Source: Dinoroseobacter sp965279125
GTDB taxonomy: Bacteria > Pseudomonadota > Alphaproteobacteria > Rhodobacterales > Rhodobacteraceae
Reading direction: 5' to 3'
Length of the DNA stretch: 64,000 bases
Assembly: GCA_965279125.1 (NCBI GenBank)
Contig: CBDIHL010000045.1
Span: 334,556-398,555, forward strand
In this document: one piece after another, positions 54,943 to 64,000 of the stretch
Position numbering within the stretch: the first letter of the stretch is position 1
Layout of the letters: every line of letters begins with the position of its first letter
Notes under the pieces: generated by a model
Seen by the model: only the letters and a program-made list of their open reading frames with translations
What the model was told of the DNA's origin: nothing
The model's database searches: none
Position numbers and translations under genes: made by a program

Positions 54943-55174
54943 GGCGCTATCAGAGACAGTAACCAACGTTGGCTTTGGTGAAGCTGCGTCGTGGCATTAG
55001 CCGGTCCGCTCAAGGTCCGGTTTGGGTCGTTCGTGTCGACTTAGTCTGCCCGCGCTCGCCGCTTGTTGTTCCTGCATCGGTTCTTGGTTGGTTGTGAACC
55101 TGCCATTTTCGCTGATTTGACAGAACGTGCTACGGGCAGCCATCATTGCAGTATACAGATGCTAGGAGGACCAC

Positions 55175-56119
55175 ATGCGCCCATCCCTTTTCGTGACCAG
55201 CATAGGCCTCGTCGTTTCGATGTTTGCCCCTGCGCAAGCAGCGTCACCGCTCACACCTGCAACTGTCACCGTCACGCGTCATGACAGTTTCAAGAACTTC
55301 GATCCGGATGTTGGACTCACTTGTTGCGCCGGACAGGTCTTTTTAAGTGGACCAGCGGTGGATTTCGTCTATCTCGATATCGACTTTGATATCGCCTGGA
55401 GCGACGATCTCGCCTCGATATCCTATTCATCCCGCGACATTGTTTTGGTCCTGCCGGGCGTCGAAGAACCGGTCCAAGCTTGGGGACGCGTGTCCTTTAT
55501 GCCAGTTGTCGAGGTCTCTGGCGCAGGGATGCGGGCACGTCGACCTAGTGGGTGGCCAGACGAGACAGCTGGCGCGTACCTCAACACAGTCTTTGCAATC
55601 CCGCAGGGCTTAACGACGGCGACGTTGATCATTGGTGAAGGCGACGATCAGCTGTCTCTTTCCATTGAGGTTCCCGCCGAGGCCACCGAAATGCCTCCCG
55701 TTTCAGATTACATGTCCCTAACCGCCACAGAGCTTGCACGGGTCGATGGGATAGAGACCAGCCAACGCCAGGGCAACTTTACCTTAAATGGACGGTTTGA
55801 GACGTCTGTCGGGCACATCCTCGGCCTAGATATTTCGATGACCCCGATTGCGAATGCCGACACAGATATTGGGCCGGACAAGAGTGCGGTTGTCTTCTAC
55901 AACACCTCCGTAGCGCTTATCGGGCCGGACGGGCTGCCACTTGTCCCGATAGGGCAAGAGATCAGAGGTGGTATCAACAACAACCTGTCCAACTCGTCGC
56001 GCTGGGAGGACGAGCCACGCAGCAGCAACAGCCGCCTCTACTTCCTTGGGTCGGGTACCGTTGGCGCGTATGAAGTCATGTTTTTCGACCAGCAGGTGGG
56101 AACGGTGAGCCTTCCATAG
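55175..56119 (+). CDS. Secreted protein of unknown function
   Basis: 314 residues, ATG with TAGGAGG ahead. A clear signal peptide ends near PAQA-AS. The mature protein is acidic, rich in beta-type segments (LDIDFDIAWSDDLASISYSS, VSLIGPDG-like VALIGPDGLPLVPIG) and has a Cys pair TCCAG near residue 50. No family is recognised. It stands alone between arsH and the RND operon. A periplasmic or outer-membrane binding role is possible but not shown. It ends in TAG. Confidence 0.7.
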   Translation: MRPSLFVTSIGLVVSMFAPAQAASPLTPATVTVTRHDSFKNFDPDVGLTCCAGQVFLSGPAVDFVYLDIDFDIAWSDDLASISYSSRDIVLVLPGVEEPVQAWGRVSFMPVVEVSGAGMRARRPSGWPDETAGAYLNTVFAIPQGLTTATLIIGEGDDQLSLSIEVPAEATEMPPVSDYMSLTATELARVDGIETSQRQGNFTLNGRFETSVGHILGLDISMTPIANADTDIGPDKSAVVFYNTSVALIGPDGLPLVPIGQEIRGGINNNLSNSSRWEDEPRSSNSRLYFLGSGTVGAYEVMFFDQQVGTVSLP

Positions 56120-56314
56120 GCTCGTACAGGCGCGATCTTTTGCGTTTTTGGTGTTCCGGGGCTCTGATGATGTAACCGCCCCTTTTCGCTCGCTACATTT
56201 AGTGAGGGCTCCACCGGGCATGTGGGGCATCGCCTAATTATTCAGTCCCACTTCCCCCAAACCTTGCATGTTTTCCCAAAGCACTACCTTGCCTACTAAG
56301 GCGGGGAGTACACT

Positions 56315-57418
56315 ATGAACATATTGAGAGCTCTATTGATTGCCGCATCGGTCTTGATGCCTTCGGCTGCCTTTGCCCAAGGGCGAGCCGCAGGCGTTGG
56401 TGTGCAGGTGGTGGAAGAGCGTACTTTGTCTGAAACCGTACCGGTCTTTGCCGAGGTTATCACCGCGCGGGACGGCGCTGTGGCTGGTCGCGTGGCGGGC
56501 ACTGTCGAGCGGCTTGCTGTTCGCGTGGGCGATACTGTCCAAACCGGCGATCTGCTGGTGGAGTTAAACCGCGATCTCCTTGAAATCCGTGTCAGCCAGT
56601 CGCGCGCGCAGATTGCCGAGACTCAAGCGGGCTCGGCCACTGCACAAGCCCGCTTGACCCGTAGTGAGTTGGTCTTTGATCGCATCAAAGCTCTGCGCGA
56701 GACGTCCACATTCAGCCAAGGGCGCTTTGATGATGTCCAAGCGGATGTTCTAGAAGCGCGCTCGCAATTGGCCGAGGCCCGAGCGCGGGAGAAATCCGCT
56801 GAGGTTCGTTTGGAAGAGGCGCAGTATCAACTCGACCGCTCGGAAATTCGCGCGCCATTCTCTGGCGTTGTGTTGGAAACTTCGACCATTCCCGGGGCGT
56901 TTATTCAGGCAGGTACGCCCGTCGTGCGGATGATCGACACCAGTGCCTTTGAAGTGCGGGCCAATGTGCCGTCTCGCTATGCCCCGTTCTTGCGCGCGGG
57001 AGCGTCCATGAAGGCCCGGACCGACACCGACGCCGAAGTGACGCTGGTCGTGCGTACAGTGCTGCCTGTCGAGGACACATCGACCCGCACCCGCTCTGTG
57101 CTGCTGACCAGCGCGACCGACACGGCTGCCAGCCTCGTCGCGGTTGGCCAGTCGCTGACGGTCAATTTCCCTGTGAGCGAGCCGCGCAGCGTCTTGTCGG
57201 TGCCCAAAGACGCGCTCGTCCAAGCCCGCGGCGGCTGGACGGTATTTGTCGCCTCGGAAGACCAAGCGCAATTGCGCAACATCGCGCTCGGCGCGCCCCT
57301 TGGGGACCGCTACGAGGTGCTCGACGGCTTACAGGCGGGCGATCAGGTCGTCGTGCGCGGCAACGAGCGATTGCGCCCCGGCCAAGCGATCTCGGCCTCA
57401 CTCGTGGACCCAAACTGA
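56315..57418 (+). CDS. RND efflux periplasmic adaptor (membrane fusion protein)
   Basis: 367 residues with signal peptide (cleavage near AFA-QG). The biotinyl-lipoyl halves are VAGRVAGTVERLAVRVGDTV and YQLDRSEIRAPFSGVVLETS, and between them a helical hairpin of about 90 residues rich in Ala, Arg and Glu. The beta-barrel and C-terminal part include VLSVPKDALVQARGGWTV. It links the inner-membrane pump to an outer-membrane channel, which is not encoded here. Its TGA overlaps the pump ATG. Confidence 0.92.
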   Translation: MNILRALLIAASVLMPSAAFAQGRAAGVGVQVVEERTLSETVPVFAEVITARDGAVAGRVAGTVERLAVRVGDTVQTGDLLVELNRDLLEIRVSQSRAQIAETQAGSATAQARLTRSELVFDRIKALRETSTFSQGRFDDVQADVLEARSQLAEARAREKSAEVRLEEAQYQLDRSEIRAPFSGVVLETSTIPGAFIQAGTPVVRMIDTSAFEVRANVPSRYAPFLRAGASMKARTDTDAEVTLVVRTVLPVEDTSTRTRSVLLTSATDTAASLVAVGQSLTVNFPVSEPRSVLSVPKDALVQARGGWTVFVASEDQAQLRNIALGAPLGDRYEVLDGLQAGDQVVVRGNERLRPGQAISASLVDPN

Positions 57419-60400
57419 TGGATATCATTCGCTACGCCATTGACCGCCCCGTTGCGGTCATCGCTGCGGTCTTAATCGCGATCTTGTTTGGCACACTCGC
57501 GTTGACCCAAATTCCGATCCAGCTGGCCCCGGATGTGCGCAAGCCCATTGTCGTGGTGGAAACCTCGTGGCCGGGGGCTGCACCCTCTGAGATCGAACGC
57601 GAAATCGTTAACCCGCAAGAAGAGACGCTGCGCGGGCTCGACGGGCTGGAGATCATGACATCGCGGTCGCGCACGGGGCAGGCGTCGGTCACACTCGAAT
57701 TCGCGGTCGGCACGGATATGAGCCAATCGTTGCTGCTGGTGTCTAATCGCCTCGACCGGGTGGGCAGCTATCCGGACGAAGCCAGCGAGCCGACGCTGAA
57801 CACCTCTGGATCAGATGACAGCCCGATTGCGTGGGTCTTGCTGACCGCCAAAGAGGGCAACATCCGCCCGATGCCAACCTATGGCGACTTTCTGGAAGAC
57901 GTCGTCAAAGACAGGGTGGAGCGCATTGAGGGCGTGTCTGCCGTTAACGTATTCGGCGGAACCCAGCGCGAGTTGCAGATCGTAATCGACCCGCAGCGCC
58001 TGTCGCGCTTTGGGCTGACCGTGCCGGAGGTTGTGCGCACTTTGCGGGCCGAGAATATCTCGATCTCGGCTGGCGACGTGGACGAAGGTAAACGCCGCTA
58101 TATCGTGCGCACCGAAAGCAGCCTGAACACCGAAGAGGCTATCCGTAATGTCGTGCTGCGCTCGGGTGTGGCGACGGGTGGTGTGGGCCGTGTGCGGGTG
58201 CTTGATGTGGCCGAGGTTGCCTTTGCCTACCGCGAGGCCACCAGCCGCCTGCGCTTTAAGGGCGAGCCGGGGCTGGCCTTCAATGTTGTTCGCGAGTCCG
58301 GTGCCAATGTCATCAGCGTCATGGAAGAGCTTCGCCTGGTCATCGACGAATTGCAAACTGGCCCGCTCGACGAGGCCGGATTGGACGCCGAGCAGATTTA
58401 TGACGAGACGATCTACATTCAGGGAGCCATCGATCTGGTGGTCCAAAACATTTGGATTGGCGCGATACTGGCGGCGATTATCCTGTTGCTGTTCTTGCGA
58501 AGCCCGAGGGCCACGCTTGTCGTGTCGTTGGCCATCCCGGTGTCGATTGTTGCGACATTTGTTGTGATGGCGCTGACCGGGCGGACGCTGAATGTGATTT
58601 CGCTGGCAGGCATCGCCTTTGCTATCGGCATGATTGTGGATGCGTCGATCGTGGTGTTGGAAAACATCTACCGCTTGCGCGAGGCGGGCCATAGTCGACG
58701 CGAAGCCGCCTATCTGGGAGCCAAGCAAGTGTGGGGGGCGATCCTCGTCTCGGCTCTGACCACCGTGCTGGTCTTTATTCCGATCCTGATCATGCAATTG
58801 GAAGCGGGTCAGTTGTTCCGAGACATCGCTGTCGCGATCTCTGTCTCGGTGCTGTTGTCGTTGTTGGTCGCAGTGACCGTCATCCCCGCGCTGTCCAGCC
58901 GCCTTCTGCGCAAAGACGACCAGAAACCGATGCGCATCTGGGGCGTGGATCATATCGCGTCCGGTTTTCACCGCATGGTGATGGCTTATGTGCGCTTGGC
59001 CGTGCGCGTTCGCAGCTTTGGCGTGCTGATGGTGTTGCTGATCGCGGGCGGTGCGGCGGTGGCAAGTTGGGCGTTTCTACCGCGGCTTGAATACCTGCCC
59101 GAAGGCAATCGCAACCTGGTGTTTGGCCTGATCATCCCGCCGCCCGGCTATAACCTCGAGACGACCGAGACAATCGCACAGCGTATTGAGCGTGTTGCCC
59201 AGCCCTTGTGGGAGGCCGCACCGGAGACGCAAACCGAAGATGGCACGCCCGCAATCGACAGTTTCTTCTTTGTCGCGACGCCGGGAAATTCCTTCGTCGG
59301 GGCGGGGGCCGTCGATACGCAGCGCGCAGGCGATTTGATCCCCGTACTCAGCCGCCCGATCTTTGCCGAACCCGGCACATTCGGCTTCATGACCCAGCCC
59401 TCGCTATTTGGGCGCGGTGTCGGGGGCGGGCGCACGATTGAGCTGAACGTGTCCGGCCAAGACCTCGATGATATACTCGAGGTCGCAGGCCGCGCAGCAG
59501 GCCTCGTCTCGCGCTTGTTGCCACGCTCGGAAGGCCACCAGTTCCGCCCCATTCCGGGACTTGAGTTGGGCGCGCCCGAGGTCCGTTTGATCCCTGATCG
59601 CTTGCGTCTTGCCGATGCGGGGCTGGATAGCTCGGCCTTAGCGGCGACCGTCGATGCGTTCAACGATGGCTTGCGCGTGGCCCAGATCACCATCGGGTCC
59701 GACCGGGTCGATCTGGTGCTGAAGGGCGATCCATCGGTGACGTCGGCGGCTCGCACTCAAGACATCGGCAACTATCCTGTGGTCACGCCCAGCGGACAAA
59801 TCCTGCCCGTATCAGCGCTGGCCGAGGTGGTTCTGACCGCAGGCCCTACGGAAATCCGCCACCGCGAACGGTTGCGCACAGTGACGCTAGAGGTCAGGCC
59901 ATCCAACGACCTGCCCTTGGAACAAGCGGTTGAGTTGCTGGAAACCCAAGTCGTCGCGGTGCTGCAAGAACAAGGCCTGCCGAACGATATTCGCCTCGGC
60001 GTCTCAGGCACCGCCGATCAGCTCAGCCAAACGTGGTCGGCGATCCAGATCAACTTGATCGTGGCGCTTATCATCGTGTTCTTGGTCATGGCGATCTTGT
60101 TTGAGAGCTTCTTGTTGCCCTTGGTGATCTTGATCGCGGTGCCTGTGGCCGCGGCTGGGGGCGTTGGTGGGCTTGCGCTGCTGAATACCTACCAGACCCA
60201 GCCATTGGATATGTTAACCCTGCTGGGGTTCGTGATCCTCGTGGGAATTGTGGTAAACAACGCGATCTTGATTGTGCACCAAACGCTCTACCACCTGCGC
60301 GAAGAGGGCATGAACCCGATAGATGCCATCGAGGAGGCCACACGAAACCGCATTCGCCCGATCTTCATGTCAACGCTGACCAGCGTGATGGGCATGATGC

Positions 60401-60579
60401 CCCTGATCGTGTTTCCGGGCGAAGGGTCCGAGCTCTATCGCGGGCTCGGTGCGGTGGTGGTCGGAGGCCTGTCCATGTCGGCGTTCTTGACGCTGCTGAC
60501 CGTGCCGCCGCTCCTGCGTTTGGCGTTGCGCAAGCCTCAGGACGTGGTGGACGATGGAGCATTGGTGAGAACTGCATAA
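57418..60579 (+). CDS. RND efflux pump, HAE-1-like
   Basis: 1053 residues with 12 predicted helices and two large periplasmic loops. It opens MDIIRYAIDRPVAVIAAVLI and has PGAAPSEIEREIVNPQEE in the porter domain. In the proton-relay helix the sequence is IVDASIVVLENIYR: the first Asp is kept but the second is Ala. In helix 10 it is GIVVNNAILIVHQ, Asn in place of the AcrB Lys. This fits a side branch of HAE-1 pumps. Substrate unknown; the tandem with the adaptor suggests drug or lipophile export. Confidence 0.92.
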   Translation: MDIIRYAIDRPVAVIAAVLIAILFGTLALTQIPIQLAPDVRKPIVVVETSWPGAAPSEIEREIVNPQEETLRGLDGLEIMTSRSRTGQASVTLEFAVGTDMSQSLLLVSNRLDRVGSYPDEASEPTLNTSGSDDSPIAWVLLTAKEGNIRPMPTYGDFLEDVVKDRVERIEGVSAVNVFGGTQRELQIVIDPQRLSRFGLTVPEVVRTLRAENISISAGDVDEGKRRYIVRTESSLNTEEAIRNVVLRSGVATGGVGRVRVLDVAEVAFAYREATSRLRFKGEPGLAFNVVRESGANVISVMEELRLVIDELQTGPLDEAGLDAEQIYDETIYIQGAIDLVVQNIWIGAILAAIILLLFLRSPRATLVVSLAIPVSIVATFVVMALTGRTLNVISLAGIAFAIGMIVDASIVVLENIYRLREAGHSRREAAYLGAKQVWGAILVSALTTVLVFIPILIMQLEAGQLFRDIAVAISVSVLLSLLVAVTVIPALSSRLLRKDDQKPMRIWGVDHIASGFHRMVMAYVRLAVRVRSFGVLMVLLIAGGAAVASWAFLPRLEYLPEGNRNLVFGLIIPPPGYNLETTETIAQRIERVAQPLWEAAPETQTEDGTPAIDSFFFVATPGNSFVGAGAVDTQRAGDLIPVLSRPIFAEPGTFGFMTQPSLFGRGVGGGRTIELNVSGQDLDDILEVAGRAAGLVSRLLPRSEGHQFRPIPGLELGAPEVRLIPDRLRLADAGLDSSALAATVDAFNDGLRVAQITIGSDRVDLVLKGDPSVTSAARTQDIGNYPVVTPSGQILPVSALAEVVLTAGPTEIRHRERLRTVTLEVRPSNDLPLEQAVELLETQVVAVLQEQGLPNDIRLGVSGTADQLSQTWSAIQINLIVALIIVFLVMAILFESFLLPLVILIAVPVAAAGGVGGLALLNTYQTQPLDMLTLLGFVILVGIVVNNAILIVHQTLYHLREEGMNPIDAIEEATRNRIRPIFMSTLTSVMGMMPLIVFPGEGSELYRGLGAVVVGGLSMSAFLTLLTVPPLLRLALRKPQDVVDDGALVRTA

Positions 60580-60603
60580 GGAGGCAGGTCCGGGTGTTGT
60601 GAG

Positions 60604-60913
60604 AGTGTCCGTTCAATCGTCTGATCTCAGCAGCCTGTTCCTCCCCCTCTGACCTGACACGTGGCGACTTCGCAAACTGCGCTTTCCACGTGTACAGCGA
60701 CTTGGTGCTGATCCCCAATCGCTCAGCCACTTCGCTGACCGCATATCTATGCTCAACAACCTGCGCTACAGCGTCCTGTTTGAACTCGTCTGTAAACCTT
60801 ATTCCCTTACTCATATCCGTCTCTCCTTCCTTCTCAACGATGCAAGCATCGTCTGCCAGGCAGCGGGTTCCAAAACTACCAAGCAAACCGTCTACAAAGC
60901 TAGGGGCACCTCA
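60604..60913 (-). mobile_element. IS3-family fragment (5' end and part of orfA)
   Basis: Second, truncated copy of the element at 7.9-9.2 kb. It has the same terminal TGAGGTGCC (complement at 60905-60913), the same region before orfA, and orfA from an ATG at 60814 (MSKGIRFTDEFKQDAVAQVV, GISTKSLYTWKAQFA). Similarity ends after EIRRL near 60625. The rest of the transposase is missing. It lies directly behind the RND pump gene. Confidence 0.82.
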
Positions 60914-61094
60914 GCTGGACCCAGTGATGCGCTCGCGCGTCCAAAGCCAGGGCAGCCCGCGCAGAGCTGGTTTCACGCTGCGGAATACGCGCAGCGGTGG
61001 CGTGCGCGTTCGGGCAAGGCTGCGCCATAGTCTTTACGCAAGCCGTGTTGACCTGCGCACAGAGGTGCAGGGGTCCTAAGGGAAGGGAGCCGCA

Positions 61095-61664
61095 ATGATA
61101 GATCCGCTTTATCTGCGAGATTGGCCCGCTGATCTAGGCCAGATTGCGGACGACATGAACGACAAGCCGCTCAACATCCACGGCGTGATGGCGCACCATC
61201 CCAAGCTTCTGAACGCTTGGTGGCCGCTGCGCCAGCATGCGGTGTCTGGCGGATCGCTCGGTCCTCGCGCGGCAGAGCTGGTCATCCTGCGCGTCGCTGT
61301 GCATCTGCGGTCTTGGTATGAATGGGCGTCTCATGTGGATCGCGCGCGGCGTGTCGGGCTTGAGGCCAGCGAAATCGCCCGGGTAATGAGCGGTCCCGAT
61401 GCCGACGGCTGGAGTGTTCAGGACACGATCTTGCTTCAGGCCGTCGATGAGGCGATGCAGGCGCGCAAGATAACGCCCGAAACGTTGATGCTCCTCAAGC
61501 GCCATTACGACGATCAGCAATGCCTCGACCTGATCGCGATCTGCGGGATGTATATGACCCTTGGCATTATGCTGAACAGCTTTGACACCGACTTAGACGC
61601 TGATGTCGATGATTCGGGCACGCAGTCGAAGGAGGATTGGCTGGCCGCGTTACCCCTGCTTTGA
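61095..61664 (+). CDS. Carboxymuconolactone decarboxylase-family protein
   Basis: 189 residues, ATG preceded by AAGGGAGCC. Helical AhpD-like fold: HGVMAHHPKLLNAWWPL, GPRAAELVILRVAVHLRSWY and EWASHVDRARRVGL. The CxxC peroxidase motif is replaced by a segment around LRSWYEW, so it is not an AhpD peroxidase. Related proteins join dehydrogenase or TPP-enzyme clusters. It converges with the TPP gene, and the two stops are 8 bp apart. Confidence 0.86.
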   Translation: MIDPLYLRDWPADLGQIADDMNDKPLNIHGVMAHHPKLLNAWWPLRQHAVSGGSLGPRAAELVILRVAVHLRSWYEWASHVDRARRVGLEASEIARVMSGPDADGWSVQDTILLQAVDEAMQARKITPETLMLLKRHYDDQQCLDLIAICGMYMTLGIMLNSFDTDLDADVDDSGTQSKEDWLAALPLL

Positions 61665-61672
61665 GCTATGGA

Positions 61673-63285
61673 TCAAGTCGGCGGTGATGGGTGGATCAAG
61701 GGCCAAGGCGGCGTATCGGAATCGCGCTTGGCCATCACCTCGATCACGGCGGGGCGCTCTTCTGCAAGGGCTGTCTCTAGGGCTTCGGCTAACTCTGCCG
61801 GGGAGGTGACGCGCTTTGCCCAAGCCCCAAAGCTGTGGGCGAGCGTCACAAAATCCGGGTTCTCCAAAGTCGACCCGATCAACCGATTGCCATACCGGTT
61901 CTTTTGATCGCGCCGCACATTGCCATAGGATCCATTGTTGAACACGATGGCGACGACATTGATCTGATGCTGCACCGCCGTCGCCAGTTCCTGGACGCCA
62001 AACATGAACCCGCCATCGCCGGACACGGACACGACGGCCTTGTCCGGGTTGGCGACTTTCACTCCCAGCGCGGTATTGAACCCGAAGCCCAGATTGTCCT
62101 GATAGCCGCAAGTCACGTATTGCCGGGGCGCATAGACCGGGAAGGCCATGCGCGCGGTGAAGCCAACCTGACTGATCTCTTCAACAAAGAACCCGTCGCG
62201 GGGCAGGGCGGCGCGAATGACGCCGAGATAGTCCACCTGTGGCTGGATCGCCGCGACATCGCCCGCGACCGGGCACGGAGCGCGGTCAAATCCCGGCTCT
62301 CACGCGCCGTACTTGGCAGGCCGTCGATCAGCGCTTGGACTCCCAAAGCGGCATCGGACAAGACGCTGCAATCGGCGGGCAGTCGCACGAACTCGGTCGG
62401 ATCAATGTCGATCCGCAGGGTCTTCACACCGGGTGGCAGCCACTTCCAGCGCATATATTGCAGTTCAAGCCGCGAGCCGATCCCGATCAGCAAGTCGCAG
62501 TCTTTCCAGTATTTCCAAGCCGCAGGGGGCAGCAAGGCCAGCGGGTCATCTTCCGGCATCACGCCCTTGCCAGAGCGGTGCGCGGTGACTGGTGCTTGCA
62601 AGCGACGGGCAAGGGCTTGCACCTGCACCGAGGCATCCAGCGCGCCGCCGCCGACCATAATCAGCGGATTTTTGGCAGCGGCGATTGCTTCCAATGCGGC
62701 CTCGATCTCGTCGGGGTCCGGGGCCAGGGCGGGGGCGCTGTCCGGACGCGCTGTCAGGGCGGCCTCGGTCGATTTGCCAAATACATCCCAAGGCGCCTCG
62801 ATCCCCACCGGGCGCGGTCGACCCGACAGCATTTCCCCGAACGCTTGGTCCATTGTCGCGGCGGCATCAGTGGGATGGTCGATCCGATCCGCCCATTTCG
62901 TCAGGCCGCGCAGGATCGCCAGTTGGTCCGGTAACTCGTGCAACTGTCCCCGCCCTTGGCCGATCATATGGGACATGATGTTGCCGGTGATGCACATGAC
63001 AGGCGCGTTGGCCCCGTATGCGGTGCACAAAGCGGCCCCCGCATTCAACAGCCCCGGACCGGGCACGACCGTAAACACGCCGGGCCGTCCGCTGGAGCGC
63101 GCATAGCCATACGCCATATAACCCGCGCCCTGTTCATGCCGGGTGTGGATGAAGCGAAGGTTGTCCTGGCGCGCCAGCGCATCACTGAAGTCATAGGTAT
63201 GCGCGCCCGGAATGCCGAAGACCGTGTCGGTCCCGTGCTGGACCAGTTTGGTCGCAATGATGTCACCGGTGGTAAGGCGGGGCAT
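61673..63285 (-). pseudogene. Acetolactate synthase-like TPP enzyme, frameshifted
   Basis: Starts MPRLTTGDIIATKLVQHGTD with the cofactor-site Glu in HTRHEQGAGYMAYGYAR; the middle domain has LIMVGGGALDASVQV. After about 62265 the frame changes: the protein resumes as QPQVDYLGVIRAALPRDG and carries the TPP motif GDGGFMFGVQEL ... VFNN. One base change near 62262 would restore about 537 residues. A real lesion and a sequencing error cannot be told apart here. Divergent from the aldehyde dehydrogenase, with which it may form a catabolic pair. Confidence 0.85.
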
Positions 63286-63352
63286 GGCTTCTCCTTGGCG
63301 TTTTCGGGAACTTGCGGGAGGGCGGCCTAGTCTGCATCTTGGGCTGTTTGTT

Positions 63353-63369
63353 ATTTCATTTGATGAAAT
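63353..63369. promoter_or_regulatory. Possible operator between divergent TPP-enzyme and ALDH genes
   Basis: ATTTCAT-TTG-ATGAAAT is a perfect 7-bp inverted repeat in the 164-bp divergent promoter region. It looks like a binding site for a dimeric repressor. No regulator gene lies in the window next to it. Confidence 0.55.
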
Positions 63370-63449
63370 TGATTTGCCATACGCGCTCTACATCTATCGA
63401 GGTTTCGTTAGAGTGATGCCAGACCGCACCTACAGGATCCCAGACCCAA

Positions 63450-64000
63450 ATGCTGACACAAGAGCTCATCGATGCCCACCGTTTTTCAAAGGTGCCGGAC
63501 CCGCTCAACCTGATTGACGGGGCGCGGGTGCCAAGTGCGTCGGGCGAGACGCTGGAGACGCTGTCGCCGATCAATGGCAAGGTTCTGGCAAAACTGCCCG
63601 CAAGCACGACCGAGGATGTGGACCGCGCCGTGGCCTCTGCCCGTCAAGCGTTCGACGATGGACGTTGGTCCAGGCGCTCACCTGCCGAGCGCAAAGCCGT
63701 GCTGCACAAATGGGCCGATCTGATCGAAGCCCATGCGCTGGAAATCGCCGTGCTGGGGGCGCGCGAAAACGGCACCGAAATCCGCATGGCCTATAATGCC
63801 GAACCGCGCGGGGCCGCTGCCACGATACGCTACTATGCCGAGACGACCGATAAGGTGTATGGCGAGATCGCTCCGACCCAAGCGGACGTGCTGGGCCTGA
63901 TCCACCGGGTGCCCGTGGGTGTGGTGGGCGCGATTGTGCCCTGGAACTTTCCCTTGATGATTGGCGCGTGGAAGTTGGGTCCGGCGTTGGCGGCGGGCAA
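63450..64000 (+). CDS. Aldehyde dehydrogenase, N-terminal part
   Basis: The first 183 codons are present and the gene runs off the right edge. ATG at 63450 (MLTQELIDAHRFSKVPDPLN). The family shows in SPINGKVLAKLPASTTEDVD, RYYAETTDKVYGEIAP and VGAIVPWNFPLMIGAWKLGP, where PWNFP is the NAD-site motif. It resembles gamma-glutamyl-aminobutyraldehyde/betaine aldehyde-type enzymes. The catalytic Glu and Cys are outside the window. Divergent from the TPP enzyme. Confidence 0.9.
   Translation, partial: MLTQELIDAHRFSKVPDPLNLIDGARVPSASGETLETLSPINGKVLAKLPASTTEDVDRAVASARQAFDDGRWSRRSPAERKAVLHKWADLIEAHALEIAVLGARENGTEIRMAYNAEPRGAAATIRYYAETTDKVYGEIAPTQADVLGLIHRVPVGVVGAIVPWNFPLMIGAWKLGPALAAG

Noticed and set aside
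60590..60625. CCGGGTGTTGTGAGAG as a further hairpin insert
   Set aside because: It has CCGG and GAGAG-like ends but no stem-loop between them and no match to the CGYTGCCCGGCAG flank.

Overview
The window looks like a chromosome or large plasmid segment of a marine alphaproteobacterium, most likely Rhodobacteraceae (Roseobacter group). The grounds are a GAAC-N7-GAAC LexA box in front of an imuA-imuB-dnaE2 cassette, the DUF3489/DUF2924/large serine recombinase trio, an aqpS-type arsenic locus, Nqr remnants and a moderately high GC content. No rRNA or tRNA gene was seen.

Layout. 0-2.3 kb: start of an SDR gene, an AraC regulator and an integrase killed by one amber codon. 2.4-7.9 kb: the SOS mutasome (imuA, imuB, dnaE2). 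7.9-9.4 kb: a decayed IS3-family element inserted in an IS5-family fragment. 9.5-22.5 kb: a complete type III CRISPR-Cas locus: a CorA-like membrane protein, array 1, a compact Cas10 with a GGDD palm and no HD domain, three large RAMP proteins, array 2, cas2 and an RT-Cas1 fusion on the opposite strand, array 3 and cas6. 22.6-28.0 kb: a phage/island module (ParB-like DNA methyltransferase, unknown partner, large serine recombinase with an amber codon, DUF2924, DUF3489). 28.7-35.0 kb: a sulfide/persulfide operon (Crp-type regulator, DUF2892, two YeeE/YedE halves, ETHE1-like MBL protein, DUF442-SQR fusion, SulP). 35.1-36.4 kb: a dead IS3-family element. 36.4-40.4 kb: a decaying Nqr group (nqrD, E, F, apbE, nqrM, CBS protein) in which only nqrM is clearly intact. 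40.5-41.8 kb: a dead IS5-family element. 41.9-49.3 kb: a LacI-controlled ABC sugar or solute uptake operon with a GH63/MGH1-like hydrolase. 49.5-54.9 kb: an arsR-led operon with aqpS, a frameshifted arsC and arsH, into which three amino-acid-type genes are built. 55.2-60.6 kb: a secreted protein of unknown function and an RND efflux pair. 60.6-64 kb: an IS3 remnant, a carboxymuconolactone-decarboxylase-like gene, a frameshifted TPP enzyme and the start of an aldehyde dehydrogenase.

Two things stand out. (1) The CRISPR locus combines a minimal Cas10, RAMP proteins carrying fused repeats, RT-Cas1 and a CorA-like protein that lacks the GMN ion-selectivity motif. Three arrays have repeats sharing one 3' half but three different 5' halves. 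Together these suggest RNA-templated spacer acquisition and a membrane-acting effector arm. (2) Eight copies of a roughly 37-nt hairpin insert sit inside the three large dead insertion sequences and nowhere else I could find. The flanks are conserved (CGYTGCCCGGCAG and GAGAGGG) and the stems change sequence from copy to copy while keeping pairing. Removing several copies restores the conserved transposase motifs exactly. I know of no described element that matches.

All calls rest on reading the sequence and on remembered family features; no database or folding program was run.
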